Notes under the pieces: model-generated
The model's database searches: none
The model's input: the letters and a program-made list of their open reading frames with translations, nothing else
What the model was told of the DNA's origin: nothing
Part shown: piece after piece, positions 22,059 to 33,935 of the stretch
Layout: the number at the start of each line of letters is the position of its first letter
Position numbering within the stretch: the first letter of the stretch is position 1
DNA from: Laburnicola sp. R22_1
Taxonomy: Eukaryota; Ascomycota; Dothideomycetes; Pleosporales; Didymosphaeriaceae
Length of the DNA stretch: 64,000 nt
Assembly (NCBI GenBank): GCA_014281115.1
Contig: JACONQ010000004.1
Coordinates: forward strand, 806,001-870,000
Direction of reading: 5' to 3'
Made by a program: the position numbers and the translations under genes

Positions 22059-24275
22059 AACGACGCTGAAAAGCGAATGAAAACTGCTTCACGTGACTTC
22101 GCTCGAGATCCTTCAGGTATTTAGCAGGGGCGGAGGCAATGCCAATTGATTTTTGATCACTTGCCCCTTGAAAACAGTTCCTAGGTAGAGGTCGAGAAGC
22201 GGACGAACACCTTAGTGACGCTAGCAGGGAAGACGGCCAACCCGCACCTGCCATAGGGTTGCGCGAGAGGCGTTAGACATGCCAAAGGATGTTCATACAG
22301 TGTACATGTATGTGTGTAGTTACTGCTAACAGCTCCTAGGCGGTGGCATACTCCTAAGGCTTAAAACCTAGCCGTACTATGCTATAATAGGTTAGATCCT
22401 AAAAGAGACAGCGATCTAGAGCGGGCCCTACCGCGAGTACTATCCTTACCTTATCAGCCATATCGCTACGCACATATTAATTACTCTAATAGCTTAGCTT
22501 ACATACTTAGCGTATTAAAAAGATAGAAATATATACTACCTAGTAATACGGTTTATATTATATATTTAGTTCTAGAAGTTATAGTATATTAGAAGCCTAC
22601 TATTTAGTAAGTAACTAAAATACTAATAATATTCTTTACTAAATTATCTATAGTCTACTTTTAGTATATAAAATTTTAGAATATAATAAAGTAAAAACGA
22701 AGTAATTATAGAAGAAATAAAAATAAATAATCGCCTAACTAGGTCTTTAATAAATACAAAATCTACTCTTACTATAATAAAGAATATATTATAGTAAGAT
22801 AAAAATATCTATATAAGTATTAATTTAAACTAAAGTAAAGATATTATAAGATTAGATTCTTAAGAGAAGCGCGCTGCTAGGAATATATAGTAAAATACTT
22901 TTAAATTAGAAAAACTTATATATAATCTATTATTTTCTAAATGCTAGTAGTGTTAAAGGGTAAGATAATACTATATAGGGCTTAGAAGAGGTAGTAGTAA
23001 TATATAAAAGTATTCTTCAACTAGCTATATTTTCTAACGCTAATATATTTTAAATAAGTATTAAGGCAAATTCTTAGGTCTAGCAGCTACTAACTTTACC
23101 CTCTTAAAAACTTATCTAAACTAGATAGTAGGTACCTTTTATAATAGGCAAGTTTAGAATAAACTAGAAATAGTACTAAATAGTAGAATTAGCCCTAAAT
23201 AGTCTATTTAGAGTAAGTATTAACTTAGCTAAGAGTTATAATAGTATCTATACTAAACTCTATAGCTATTTTAACTACTATAATAAACTAAAAAAACTTT
23301 TTACTAAGTTTATAATAAGCCTACCTACTTAAGTAACTATCTATAGAAACACTTAGCTACTACTTAGAATATAGGTATCTATCTAAGTAGCTATCTAAGT
23401 ATATTAAAAAACTTTAATTTGAATACACTAAACTTTAAGGCGTAATTTAGTCTAGAACTCTAAGGTTATTTTTATTTTTTACTTCTTTCTAGCTGCCTAG
23501 TTTTACTTAGCAATAACAGCTTATAATATATATAGAGAAGATTAATATTATTAAGTATTTTATAGCTATTATTAGAAAAGATTATTATTATACCTAGTAC
23601 TAGATTTATTTCTTTTTCCTATACTTTATACTTCTTTAAGTTTATAATTTTGCCTTCTTAAGCGCTTTAAGTAACATAATTAGTATAAGAATAATAATTT
23701 TATCTTCTTTAGTAAAGATGTAGCTAGATATATAGTAAAATACTATTAGCTATTTCTTTAGACCCTTTATAGTTGCCTCTACCCCTATAGCCTTAATTAT
23801 AGCTATAATTTCCTTTTCTTAGATATCTATTAGAAATATATTTATAAGAATAAAGTCCTCTAGTATATACTTTACTTAAAACCTCTTTTACTATTTAAAA
23901 GCACTCTACTAACTAGTTATATAAAAATAATATTATTTTCTTTTCTTTTACTAGAAATAGAGGAAATAAAAACGTACCCTTTAGTACTATAGTATCTAAA
24001 TATAGCGTTAAAGATATAAAGGCATAATAGGATATTAGAGGCAAGTAGGTAAAAGATAGTTCTAGACTAAAAAAAGAAATTATATAGCTAGTTATATAGA
24101 AATAAAATATTATAAAAGAGAAGAAAACTAGTAAAAAGATAAAAATATTATAGTGTATAGAGAAAGTGTTTAGGTAAATAGTAATAATAAGTTTTATTAT
24201 TGCGCTAAGCCTAAAGAACACCTAGGCGCTATATTATATAACCTTATTTCTCTAATAATAATAACCTAGATTATA
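22059..24275. other. 3' flank of the HET gene, then AT-rich desert
   Basis: 22059-22330 has ordinary composition and is probably the 3' untranslated region and flank. From about 22330 the sequence becomes TA-dense and stop-rich. The 102-codon minus frame at 23913-24221 is low-complexity Ile/Phe/Leu/Tyr in AT-rich sequence and is not called. No repeat family was identified. Confidence 0.5.
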
Positions 24276-24344
24276 AGCGAGTCGCCCTTACAAGCGAGTC
24301 GCCCACCTTGTTAACTTTCTACGACGCGTCACCTACAAACTACA

Positions 24345-26062
24345 ATGGCTCAACCAACTTCTACTCAATTGCCCTGCAACGAAGCAGATATCTACCTTGC
24401 TATCCTAGCTATTAATTAGAACCAAATTCAGACTGTACGAGAGGCTGTATGGGCTTATAATGTCCCCCAATCAACGCTGCGCGACCGACGCGCCGGGAAG
24501 CCTGCGCAACGCGATTGCCAGCCCAACTCAAGAAAGCTTACCAAGCTAGAAGAGGAGGTGATTATCGAGTATATACTTGATCTAGATTCGCGAGGGTTTG
24601 CGCCTACTCTAGAAGCTGTGCGGAATATGGCGGATAAGTTGCTCGCTGAGCGCGGCAGTGGCCAGGTCGGTCAACAGTGGCCTAGAAACTTTGTCAAGCG
24701 AACAGACAGCCTTACTACGCGGTTTAATCGACCGTACGACCAGCAGAGAGCGCTCTGCGAGGATCCAGAAGCTATACAACGCTGGTTTAACCTCGTAGCG
24801 CGTACGAAGGCCACCTACGGTATCCACAACAAGGACACCTTCAACTTCAACGAGACTGGCTTTCTAATGGGCAAGATATCCTCCCAGCTAGTTGTCACGG
24901 GATTAGAGAGACGTAGCCGGCCAAAAGCAATCCAGCTAGGCAATCGCGAATGGGTCACAGTAATCTATAGAATTAACGCTGCTGGGTGGGCAATCCCGCC
25001 CTTCGTTATTTTCGCTGGCCAGTATCACCTCTCTGCCTGGTATAAGGGCGAGGATATACCAGGCGACTGGACTATCGGGCTCAGCGACAACAGTTAGACT
25101 ACCAACAAGCTTAGTATTGCCTGGCTACAGCACTTTATTAAGCATATACTGTGTCCGTGCACTCAACGCCCGGATTCAGTCAACGCCCGCCTTTTACTAG
25201 GAAAATCAAAGAAAATAAGCAACTTCACAGCTATATAACTCTTTAGCTACTTTTTCTTTTTAAAAGCTTTCTTAATTAAAGTTATAGAGAAAGACTATCT
25301 CTATAACTCTAGAATTTTGGTTTTCTAATAATAATTAATTTTAAGAAAAAGTATAAAAGTACTAAAACTTAAGTCTCTAAATTTAAAAATAAATTTTTTT
25401 AGAAGTAAAGTATGCTGTTTAGAATATAGTTTATATTAAGTTCTTTCTAATAAAACTATTAACTAGAAAGTTATATTATCTTTTTATTTTTTTAAATAAA
25501 AAAATTAGGAAAGATAATCTATCTTCTTAAGTAGTCCTTTATAAAAAAAAGTCTTAATATAAACTATATTCTAAACAGCATACTTTACTTCTAAAAAAAT
25601 TTATTTTTAAATTTAGAGACTTAAGTTTTAGTACTTTTATACTTTTTTCTTAAAATTAATTATTATTAGAAAACCAAAATTCTAGAGTTATAGAGATAGT
25701 CTTTCTCTATAACTTTAATTAAGAAAGCTTTTAAAAAGAAAAAGTAGCTAAAGAGTTATATAGCTGTGAAGTTGCTTATTTTCTTTGATTTTCCTAGTAA
25801 AAGGCGGGCGTTGACTGAATCCGGGCGTTGAGTGCACGGACACAGTAGTAGCGCGTAGGGTAGGCGCGCGCCAGCTGCTTATACTTAACAGCCATAAGAG
25901 CCACAAGTCGCTTAAATTCCAAGAAATCTGCAAGGATAACAATATCTATACTCTCTGTATGCCGCCACATTCGTCGCACCTCCTGCAGCCGCTAGACGTT
26001 GGCTGTTTCTCGCCATTAAAGCGGGCGTATGGGTGCCAAGTGTCGAGCCTAATACGCGACCA
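24345..26062 (+). pseudogene. Fot1/pogo transposase, interrupted and mutated (A)
   Basis: The start ATG is at 24345. A Gln/Trp-type TAG or TAA breaks the frame early and at 25096; the longest clean run is 24558-25097. The helix-turn-helix region is VWAYNVPQSTLRDRR. The first catalytic Asp has become Asn (NFNETGF). After element B (25149-25845) the frame continues with LLILNSHKSHKSLKF, where the second Asp has also become Asn. It then reads MPPHSSHLLQPLDVGCF, with the third Asp intact. It ends at element C. It is closest in style to P1 and P2. Confidence 0.85.
25149..25845. mobile_element. Foldback MITE B with ~290-bp arms
   Basis: The element is a near-perfect palindrome. The left arm (25149 to about 25440) is the complement of the right arm (about 25555-25845), apart from a one-base length difference in an A/T run. 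The loop is about 115 bp. TA flanks both sides (25147-25148, 25846-25847). The first 40 bp or so match the terminal repeat of pogo F (CTGTGTCCGTGCACTC, then TCAACGCCC at 25163 and 25180), so it was probably moved by an F-type transposase. It has no coding capacity. Confidence 0.93.
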
Positions 26063-26064
26063 TA

Positions 26065-28176
26065 ACGTGTCTGTGCGCGTGCCGAGCCACTTCGCGTGCC
26101 GAGCCACCCAACACTAAAACGCTAAATAATCGCCTGAATTTGACGCGTCATAACTCCACTAATATGGGGGCAATCGAGGATGCGATTGCAGCTATTAAAT
26201 CTTTAAATCTAGGGGAATCATTTTCGTACAGAAATATTGCTGCCACCTACGGTGTAGATCGAACTACGTTATCCTAAAGACACAAGCGCGTTCAGGCACT
26301 AAATGAAGCCAAGAACATCAACTAGCAGAAACTCAACCTATAGTAAGAGCAGGAGCTTGTAAAATATATTAAAGGACTTATAGAGAGACATATACCACCT
26401 ACTAGGGAGATGGTACGAAATTTCGCCTCTATAGTAGCCAAGGAGGCAGTTAGCGAGAGCTGGGTTACCCGCTTTATTAACTAACACAGCATTTATCTTA
26501 TCTCGCAATAGACAGTTGGCATAGACAGCAATCGCCACAAAGCTAATTTAGGGGATAAATATCGCCTCTACTTTTAGCTCCTATATAACAAGATTAATTA
26601 ATATCAAATAGATCCTTGTCATACCTACAATATAGATAAGAAAGGCTTTATAATTGGTGTTGTTGGCAGATTAAAGAGAATATTTAGCTGACGAATGTGG
26701 GAGAAGAAGGAGGTTAGGGCATTACTCCAGGATGGAAACTACGCGTGGATCACGCTCCTAGCATGTATATGCGCTGATGAATCTGCTCTGCCTCCTAGCC
26801 TAATCTATGAGGCTGCCAACAAAGGCATCTAATTAGCCTAGGTAGACGACATTAAGGCAGGAGAATATGAAGTCTTTATTACCTTATCACCCTCTGGCTG
26901 GACGAATAACGATATTGGTCTTGCCTGGCTTGAACAGGTATTCGATCGCTGTACAAAAGAGAAGACTTAACGAGCATATTAGCTCCTAATCCTAGACGGC
27001 TATGGATCCCACATTATGATGGATTTCATTGACTACTGTGATAAGCATAGGATCCTGCTTGCTATCCTGCCTCCTTATTTAACTTATACGCTTCAGCTAC
27101 TTAATGTTGCAATGTTCAAGCCTCTATTAACTGCCTACTCAGCTAAGCTCTTGAAATACCTCAACGCAGGCCAAGGCCTAGTTTCTATTAAGAAGGGCAA
27201 TTTCTTCCCACTATTCTAGAAGGCATGGCAGGCCTCCTTTAAGGAATTAATAATCCTTAGCTCTTTTAGAGCAACAGGCATATCACCACCTAATCCTGAT
27301 CCAATCCTCGATAGATTCACTAGATCTCAAGAATTAAGAAAAAGCTCCTCATCCCTACTAAGCGATCATGATTAGAGAAAGGTGGATAGGCTCGTACGCT
27401 CTGCAGTTAAGGATCAGAGTAGTAAGGATACGCAGAAGCTTCGTCAATCGCTCCACCATCTATCTGTTTAAAATAAGCTACTCCACCACAATATTAATAG
27501 GCTTAGGGAGGCACTATCTACAAAGCAGAAGCGTAAGAAGAAGGGCAAAGCTCTAGATCTCCAACAGCGCAAGGAGTATCACAGTGGGTCAGTGTTCTGG
27601 TTACCTAGGAAGGTGAGAGAGGCATGTGTCCGTTAATCTATCAAGGAGCAAGAGGATAAGGAGCAGCAGCTTTAAAAAGCAGAGACAGCAGAGCTAAAGA
27701 AGGCAGCTAGACTATATAAGGAGAAAATCTAGCAGGAAAAGCGTGCTGCGCGAGAGGCAGCGAAGGAGGCAAGAGAGAAGGAGAGAGCTAAAAAGGCAGC
27801 TTAGCGTGCTGCCTAGAAGTCTGCCCGCGACGCAAAAAAAGCTCTACAGTTATCTAAAAAGGGTAAGAGGAAGGCCTTTTAGCCATCTCTATAGAGCAGA
27901 AAACGTTAGAAACGTGTTGTTAATGCTTCAGATGTTAAGGAGTCCTTAGATGGCGCATCTGCTGCCCCAACCGTCTCTACACGTCGCGGCCGCAACGTTA
28001 AGCTTCCAGACAGATATAAATAGTGCAAATTAATCGCAAGGATCTATTTAGTGCCCCTCTAGAAAATCCTGTAATAATATTAATTGTGGGTGGCTCTATA
28101 GCTTCATTTTTGCATAAGCTGTTATGGTGTTGGGTGGCTCGTCACGCGAAGTGGCTCGGCACGCGCACAGACACGT
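26065..28176 (+). mobile_element. pogo element C
   Basis: The terminal repeats begin ACGTGTCTGT, with GCGTGCCGAGCCAC at 26077 and again at 26094. TA lies at 26063-26064 and 28177-28178. The element is 2112 bp, with one transposase on the plus strand, and is inserted in A. Confidence 0.93.
26161..28023 (+). pseudogene. pogo transposase, RIP-inactivated (C)
   Basis: One 621-codon frame runs from the ATG at 26161 to the TAG at 28021-28023 with about thirty internal stops. The order is helix-turn-helix (YGVDRTTLS), second DNA-binding domain (SESWVTRFIN), DDE core, and a long Lys/Glu/Ala coil. The C-terminal tail reads TRRGRNVKLPDRYK. The first catalytic site reads NIDKKGF, the second DGYGSH, and the third Asp has become Asn (LQLLNVAMF). 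It is the same sub-family as D, F and I. Confidence 0.88.
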
Positions 28177-28408
28177 TATCAACCAATACCATGGGTGCGG
28201 GGTCAATGCGCGCCGAGCCTCAATGCGCGCTCAACACCAAACCAGCTCAGCTAAACTTAAAGCTGCAGAGCTCCCTACAATTGCTATTATTATAAGAATT
28301 TCTGGTGATAAGGTCTATAAATCTTAATAATTAATTATAGCTATAAAAAACTACTCAGAGTTCTAATATTCCGGCCCTGGCGCGACTGAGGCTGTAAAGG
28401 CTGTGATG

Positions 28409-28635
28409 TGTCAGATATAAGGGTATTCTTAATAAATAAGATGAAAGGTGGTTTAATTTTAATAAGTGTTAAGATCGGCTCATTCTGTTGATTGTGTGTC
28501 TCCTCTCTCGAGGTTTGCTTGTGCGCTGTTTTGGTTCTTAGCTAATCCTCCATACTATCCCTATTTAGGTAGGGGCTGTTTCATCTCTCTCCTGCCACCC
28601 ACAATAGTTGTTCGGATCACCTATCCAATCTGACA
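28409..28635 (-). repeat. 3' LTR of Copia E (227 bp)
   Basis: It differs from the other LTR at five transition positions seen by eye, for example CTCTCGAGG against CTCTCAAGG. Some changes are in each copy, so both LTRs have mutated since insertion. Confidence 0.92.
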
Positions 28636-28683
28636 CACCCCCTCAGCTCAGCGACCTCGCCTTAAGCTGTTCACCATTCATTC

Positions 28684-31600
28684 TTAGGTGATCCGGGATG
28701 TCTCAGCATCTACCATTCTCCCTAAAGCTTCAATCTTTCGTGTTATCGCATCTATCTCTCCTTGCTCTACAATCATGCGGTCCTTCACGTTTGCCAGTCC
28801 TACTTAGCTTAGGAACTAGGGCCAGGTCCCAACAGGAAGGGTCTTAGTGAATCCATCAGCAATTATATCGCTCGAGGGGACATATGTCACTCTAATTAAC
28901 TTCCTCTTTGCCTCCTATCGTAGCCAGTGATTGTGGATATCCACATGTCGGAGCTTAGTCGTCAGCTAAGAGATCTCCTCGTTAATCAGCCAAATTGTCT
29001 GCTTGTTGTCGCACTAAATAGTAATCACTAGGTCTTCCAGTGTTACTTGAAGTTCGTTAAGCAGCATCCGTGTAAACATAGCTTCCTTAGCTACTTGGGA
29101 TAGTGCTAGGAGCTCTGCCTCAGTTGTCAAAGTGGTAACCGTGTCCTGCTTATTAGCTCGCCAGGCGATAAAGCCGCCAAATAGTTTAATTGCGTACCCT
29201 TAGGAACTCTTCCTATCCATTGTGTTGTCTGCAAACAATGCGTCGCTAGCTACGATAAGACTATCGTCTCCTCCAAACTCTAGGGCGTATATTCGTGTAG
29301 AGTGTAGGTACAAGAGGACGCAGTCAGTCGCTTATTAATATGTTAGGCTTAGATTAGTAAGGAAGCGGGCGAGTCGCAAGACAGCGAATGCAACGTCAGG
29401 GCGTGTATTCACCGCTACAAAGAGTAGGGAGCCAATTTTGCGTTGGTACAGGTTGATCTCTCCATGTGTTGCGAGGTCTGTGCGGCCAGTAAGCTCTATT
29501 CGAGCCATCGGGGTATCGTGGCGAAGGTCATGATCAGTTGCGAGTTGGACGATTTTGTCGATATACGCGGCTTGCGATAGCCATATCTTCTGCTGGGTTC
29601 GGTCTCTCATCACCTCTATTCCAAGGAACCATCTCAAATCCCCTCCTCCTGTTAGGCTGTATTTCTTCTGGAGATCCTTCACGACCTGGTCTGCTAGTGT
29701 ACGGTTTCGTGGGTGATACGCAAGAATGATATCATCAACGTAGAAGAAGATAAACACCCCTTTTCGTACCATGCAACATGGTTCGTGTGGAACTACAGAG
29801 AAACCAAGCTCTGTGAGGTAGGTGGTGAAGTCCCTTTGCCATAGTAAGGGTGAGATCCGCAGGCCATACAGCGCCTTTTGAAGCTGAAGTATCGTGCCTG
29901 GACGTGCATACCCGCGTGGCATTCGCATGTAGATAACACGATCAATCAATGCATGTACGAAAGCGTTGGTCACGTCGTACTGCTTTAGCTCTAGGTTAAA
30001 CCAAGCAGCAATAGCCATCAGCATCCTAAACGATCTTCCTGCAAGTGTGGCGGCATAGGTCTCTTAGGCGGTAACATTGTTCTATTAATCGCCTCAGACA
30101 ACTAGCCTTGCCTTACACTTCTGGAAGTAGTAGTGCTGATCAAGCTTGTAGGTGTATACCCACATTAAATCCAGTATCTAGATTCCTTCTCATCTTGCCT
30201 GAATAGTGGGCACCTCAGTCCATAACTTCGTTTGTTTGTGGCTATCAAGGTGTTCTTCCTCAGCTTTCTTAAAGAGCATGTAGAGTGGGTGCGTAGGCTT
30301 GAGCCCGTTCAGAGGAGGTGCTGGTGACAGTTCGCTGTAATAAGGCTGATAGCCCTTCATTATCATGCGTTCAATGCTTGCGTCATCCAGTTTCTTCCCC
30401 TCTACTTCACGAACGTGACCTGCTTTGGTACCGGCCATGAAGGCTGCGGTCCATAGTGCAGTGGCTTTCGCTTCACTAGGTAAGGAACTGAGTGGAGATC
30501 GGAGTCTGTCCAGGTCGTAAGAGAGGGGCAACTAGGAATCAACCAGCTTTCCTTCCTCTTCACGTAGAAGGGCTCTCTCAACAGGCTGTATTCCTCCAGG
30601 GCGAGGCAGGGCTAGATCTAGCTCCTAATCATCTCTAGCGCTGGGCAGCGAGTTGGGGCACTGCTCGTATCCATCTGAGCTCATTAGTTGCGCTAATAAG
30701 GCTGCTGGTGGTGGTGTACTTGGCGGCGTCGGGTAGGGTATGACCTTCTTCCCGCGCTCGTCGTACTGGGGTGTCCCCACTTGCTCAGAAGGAGAGTCGT
30801 CCGTCGCTTCATCCTCATAGAACCTGCTTGTAGCATCGTTCTGTTGTGATGGTGAAGGCGGTAGCTCTATCGTCCTAATCCAAGTTGCAATTTCTTCAAG
30901 GGTACTGTGCATAAGATTGTCCATAATGTGTTTTATGTCTCCATCAAAGATGCTATCTTCGTCGAACACTACGTCGCGGGTGCTGATGACCTTGCCCATC
31001 AACAGTATCCATATCCTGAAGATGTTTGAGGAAACGTAACCCACTAAGTATCCAATCCATGCCTTTGGGTCAAGTCTTTGTAGACGTCCTTTGCCACGCT
31101 TCGTATCATCCGTCATGGCAAAGGCCTTGCAGCCATATGCTCGTAGATGGGATTGGTTTGGTTTGCGTGGGGACGTAACTATCCCATTTTGAAAGGCGAC
31201 AGCGGTAAAGAACGCTTCATAGGGCGTCTTCCAGCGATTCGAATACTTGGGTGTTCGATTGTATAGGTATACGGCGGTTCAAGTCACTTCAGGCCATACT
31301 TCCCATAGTAGATTCGCGTCAAGGCGCATTGCACGAGCTTTCTCCTTTACCACACCCCCTGAGCGTTCAGCTCCGCCGTTTTGGGCTTGGGTATCAGGTG
31401 CTGAGGGCTCCACTGCTATACCTTGCTCGTCCCTCCACCTCTAGGCTTCGGCTGAGCGAAACGTCTCATTATCAGTCTCAATGACTTTAACCGCAATCCC
31501 AAATTGATTCTTCATAAATGTGATAAATATTTGGAGGGTTTTAATAATTGATCTGGCAGGTCGGTTGTCTTTGAAATAGAAATCCCATAGCATACCAGTA

Positions 31601-32323
31601 ACTCTGCACATGATTAGCATTTGGCTCTTCTCCTTTGTGTTACTCCCTTCTTCGTAATCATGAAAGTCTAGGGCTATTCGCTCTCCTGGACCTTCTAGGA
31701 TTGTTCGGGGGGTTCTTCTTATCTGTCGCTTAGACTTTGATCTTCCACATGCGTCGCACTTGACGGTAGGAATGCCAACAATCTTCACCCTCAGAGTGAT
31801 GCACGAGGTGCTCAAGTGCCTGAGGTCCTGGGTGTCCCAGTCGTTTGTGCCACATCTCACCGCTCGCTCGTTGTCGCGGCTTGATTGTGCGTGCTTTGGT
31901 TGTTGCAAAGGTTGATTTTGGCTCAGAGACATTGTTGTACTCAACAACCCATTGTCCGTATCGTTCTTCAAGGAGCGCAACAGCGCTATCGTCGTATCGG
32001 CGTAGTACAGTAGGGTTTGACTTGGTATCCCACCATAGGCCTTGTTGTCGGAGTACTCTAAATAAGACAAGGTTACAGTGTAGGTCTGGGCAGAAGGCCA
32101 CATCTCTAAGGTGAAGGCGGCGTGTTGAGCCTGCAGTCTTCACTCTCACATATAGTGAGCCATATGCCATAATCCATACGCGTGAGTTCCCTGCCCATAA
32201 GAAATCTCCTAGTGTGGGTGGCCAAGTGTTCGTGAATCGTCTGATATTATTTGCTACATAGCACGTTGTCCCTAAGTCGAGGATAAAGGATTGTTCAAGT
32301 GGGTACCTTGACTGTTTCGTCAT
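28684..32323 (-). pseudogene. Copia E pol polyprotein, broken
   Basis: The reading on the minus strand is as follows. Aspartic protease region FILDLGTTCYVANN. Integrase zinc region MWHKRLGHPGP with CDACGRSKSKRQ, and integrase core IALDFHDYE and IETDNETF. A Pro/Ser-rich linker. Reverse transcriptase with AFVHALIDRVIYMRMPRG and the intact catalytic FFYVDDIILA. RNase H with TTEAELLALSQ, ending near 28684. There is at least one frameshift near 31800, between protease and integrase, and about fifteen RIP-type stops, with the most damage after 29335. The longest clean run (29335-30024) covers the RT core. Confidence 0.88.
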
Positions 32324-32530
32324 AAAAGAGGCGGCAGCTATCGCAATATTAACCTCTCCAATTTGCCTTCTATGTAGTCACTCCTCTGTAGAAGCTTCTA
32401 TTGTTGGAGTCGCTGAGTGCAACTTCTTGAGAGCTGGGGTCTTTAATCGTGGCCTTTTCGCTAAGCGTATTTCCTCCTAAAGTTCAGCATTGTTGCTAAT
32501 CCTTTCTTAAGCCATTCTCTTGACGCCGTC

Positions 32531-33601
32531 TCAGGCTCTCCAATTTAGAGGCGCTGTCTCTAGCATTGCATACCAACACTTGTTGAGATCATATGGTCCA
32601 TCACAAGCCTTACACTTCTGCGTTGTATGGTCGATCGTATCACTATCGCAATAACTGCGCTTTTGACGTTGGTTACAACCTCTTCCGCGAGTTAGTTTAG
32701 TATCAGCATTATCATCAGCTTCTTCTCCAGCGAGGGTTGGTCCTCCAGCTAAGAAGGCTGCTCTGGACGATTTGCTCTTGGCTAGGTATAGTAGGTTGGC
32801 TTGTTTTCTAAATCGTAGGAACATGTCGGTGGCCGTCACCGTAGGATCTGGGAGGCCGTTTTCCATAAATGAGATTGTCCATCCTTGGAAATTCTTTGCT
32901 GTAGCTTTCACGAAGTCGTTCTTAATGAATTGATCGTTCAGGCAGTCGGGTACACCAGTCGCTTTGGCTTCTGTAACCACGTGGTCCACTTTAGTAAGCC
33001 AGGTGTCCCAATAGGCTGTTGTCCTCATTGGTTTAAAGGCTGCTTGGTATCGTTCCCTTGCTTTGTTGAGCTCGTCCTCTGATCTCACGCCTACAGTAGC
33101 GGCGAGTTTGATTATCCAGCTTCGATATGGTTGGGACGGCTTGCAGCAGTTGGTGAATAGGTGTGAGGATACTGTCGTCCGAATGAAGTCGGTGACCTGA
33201 GAGAAGTGGGTTTGTTCTCGTTGATGTTTCTGATCGAGGACCTTGTATTCTTCAAAAATGGACTTGAAGTCGTCTACGTCTTCTTTGTATGAGGTCTTGC
33301 CGGCGTTCGAGAGGTCGGACGGTCGAGCCGGTACAAACGGGGGTATCACTGCGTGCTGCCCGTGATTCGCTCGGTATTGGGTTTGATGTTGGTTTATCGC
33401 CGCTGTAGCTGGTTGATAGTCGGCTATCAAGGGCCTGATTGGGGCGATAGGTTCGGCGAGTGGCTGGGCCATCTATTTGGGGTCGATCTTCGACCAGACG
33501 TTCAACGACACACACTTCGACTCCAGTTGTGCGATCCACTTGATCCACTGGGTATGGTCCATAAGGATTACTGTGGGGTCGCGATTCGGGGTAGTTAACA
33601 T
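32531..33601 (-). pseudogene. Copia E gag
   Basis: The ATG at 33601 opens a 356-codon frame with one TAG at 33473-33475 (probably CAG or CAA originally). After that stop, 313 codons are open to 32531. The start is supported by alignment with the Copia at 60355: RDPTV near the N terminus, WSKIDPK against WPKVDPI, then PIAPIRPLI against PIAPRAPLI. The zinc-binding C terminus reads CKACDGPYDLNKCWY. Gag forms the particle that packages the element RNA. The termination at 32531 is itself RIP-like, since the same frame stays homologous beyond it. Confidence 0.85.
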
Positions 33602-33691
33602 CTTGATGGATTTTTATCGTTCTGTGCGACGTCGCGTCGTTTCGGCTCAAGTTGTATCGGCGTTCTGGTTGTTCCGGTGTTCAAGGTAGAG

Positions 33692-33708
33692 GCACTGAGA
33701 CTCTTAAT
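33692..33708 (-). other. Primer binding site of Copia E (half tRNA-Lys type)
   Basis: Directly inside the 5' LTR, the minus strand reads ATTAAGAGTCTCAGTGC. Its complement GCACTGAGACTCTTAAT looks like the 5' half of a tRNA with anticodon CUU, ending three bases after the anticodon (position 39). Half-tRNA priming is established for Drosophila copia, which uses initiator Met tRNA. Confidence 0.7.
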
Positions 33709-33935
33709 TGTCAGATATAAGGGTATTCTTAATAAATAAGATGAAAGGTGGTTTAATTTTAATAAGTGTTAAGATCGGCTCATTCTGTTGATTGTGTGTC
33801 TCCTCTCTCAAGGTTTGCTTATGCGCTGTTTTGGTTCTTGGCTAATCCTCCATACTATCCCTATTTGGGTAGGGGCTGTTTCATCTCTCTCCTGCCACCC
33901 ACGATAGTTGTTCGGATCACCTATCCAATCTGACA
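33709..33935 (-). repeat. 5' LTR of Copia E (227 bp)
   Basis: The promoter-bearing LTR for the minus-strand transcript. It has the same length and ends as the partner and is followed by TGATG. Confidence 0.92.

Larger units (their letters stand above)
24276..26064 (+). mobile_element. Fot1/pogo element A (outermost host of the nest), left part
   Basis: The left terminal repeat starts AGCGAGTCGCCC after TA at 24274-24275, and the motif recurs 17 bp on (24293). The transposase frame follows on the plus strand. B is inserted at 25149 and C at 26065; D and H lie beyond. The coding frame resumes after B, as IKH then VARRVGARQLLILN, which confirms one disrupted element. After C only 10 bp can be assigned (28179-28188). 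No matching right terminal repeat was found after H, so the 3' end appears lost. Confidence 0.85.
28409..33935 (-). mobile_element. Copia LTR retrotransposon E
   Basis: It is complete, with two 227-bp LTRs (TGTCAGATATAAG...CAATCTGACA) and the target duplication TGATG at 28404-28408 and 33936-33940. Gene order on the minus strand is gag, protease, integrase, reverse transcriptase, RNase H, which is the Copia order. It is inserted in pogo D near the transposase C terminus. The polypurine tract CTGAGGGGGTG (minus strand) abuts the 28409-28635 LTR. Confidence 0.95.

Noticed and set aside
23913..24221. 102-codon ORF that looks membrane-like (Ile/Phe/Leu/Tyr)
   Set aside because: It lies in AT-rich decayed sequence, where such codons arise by composition. 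No start context or conserved motif.
31845..32114. Plus-strand ORFs opposite Copia E pol
   Set aside because: They are shadows of the integrase and protease region.
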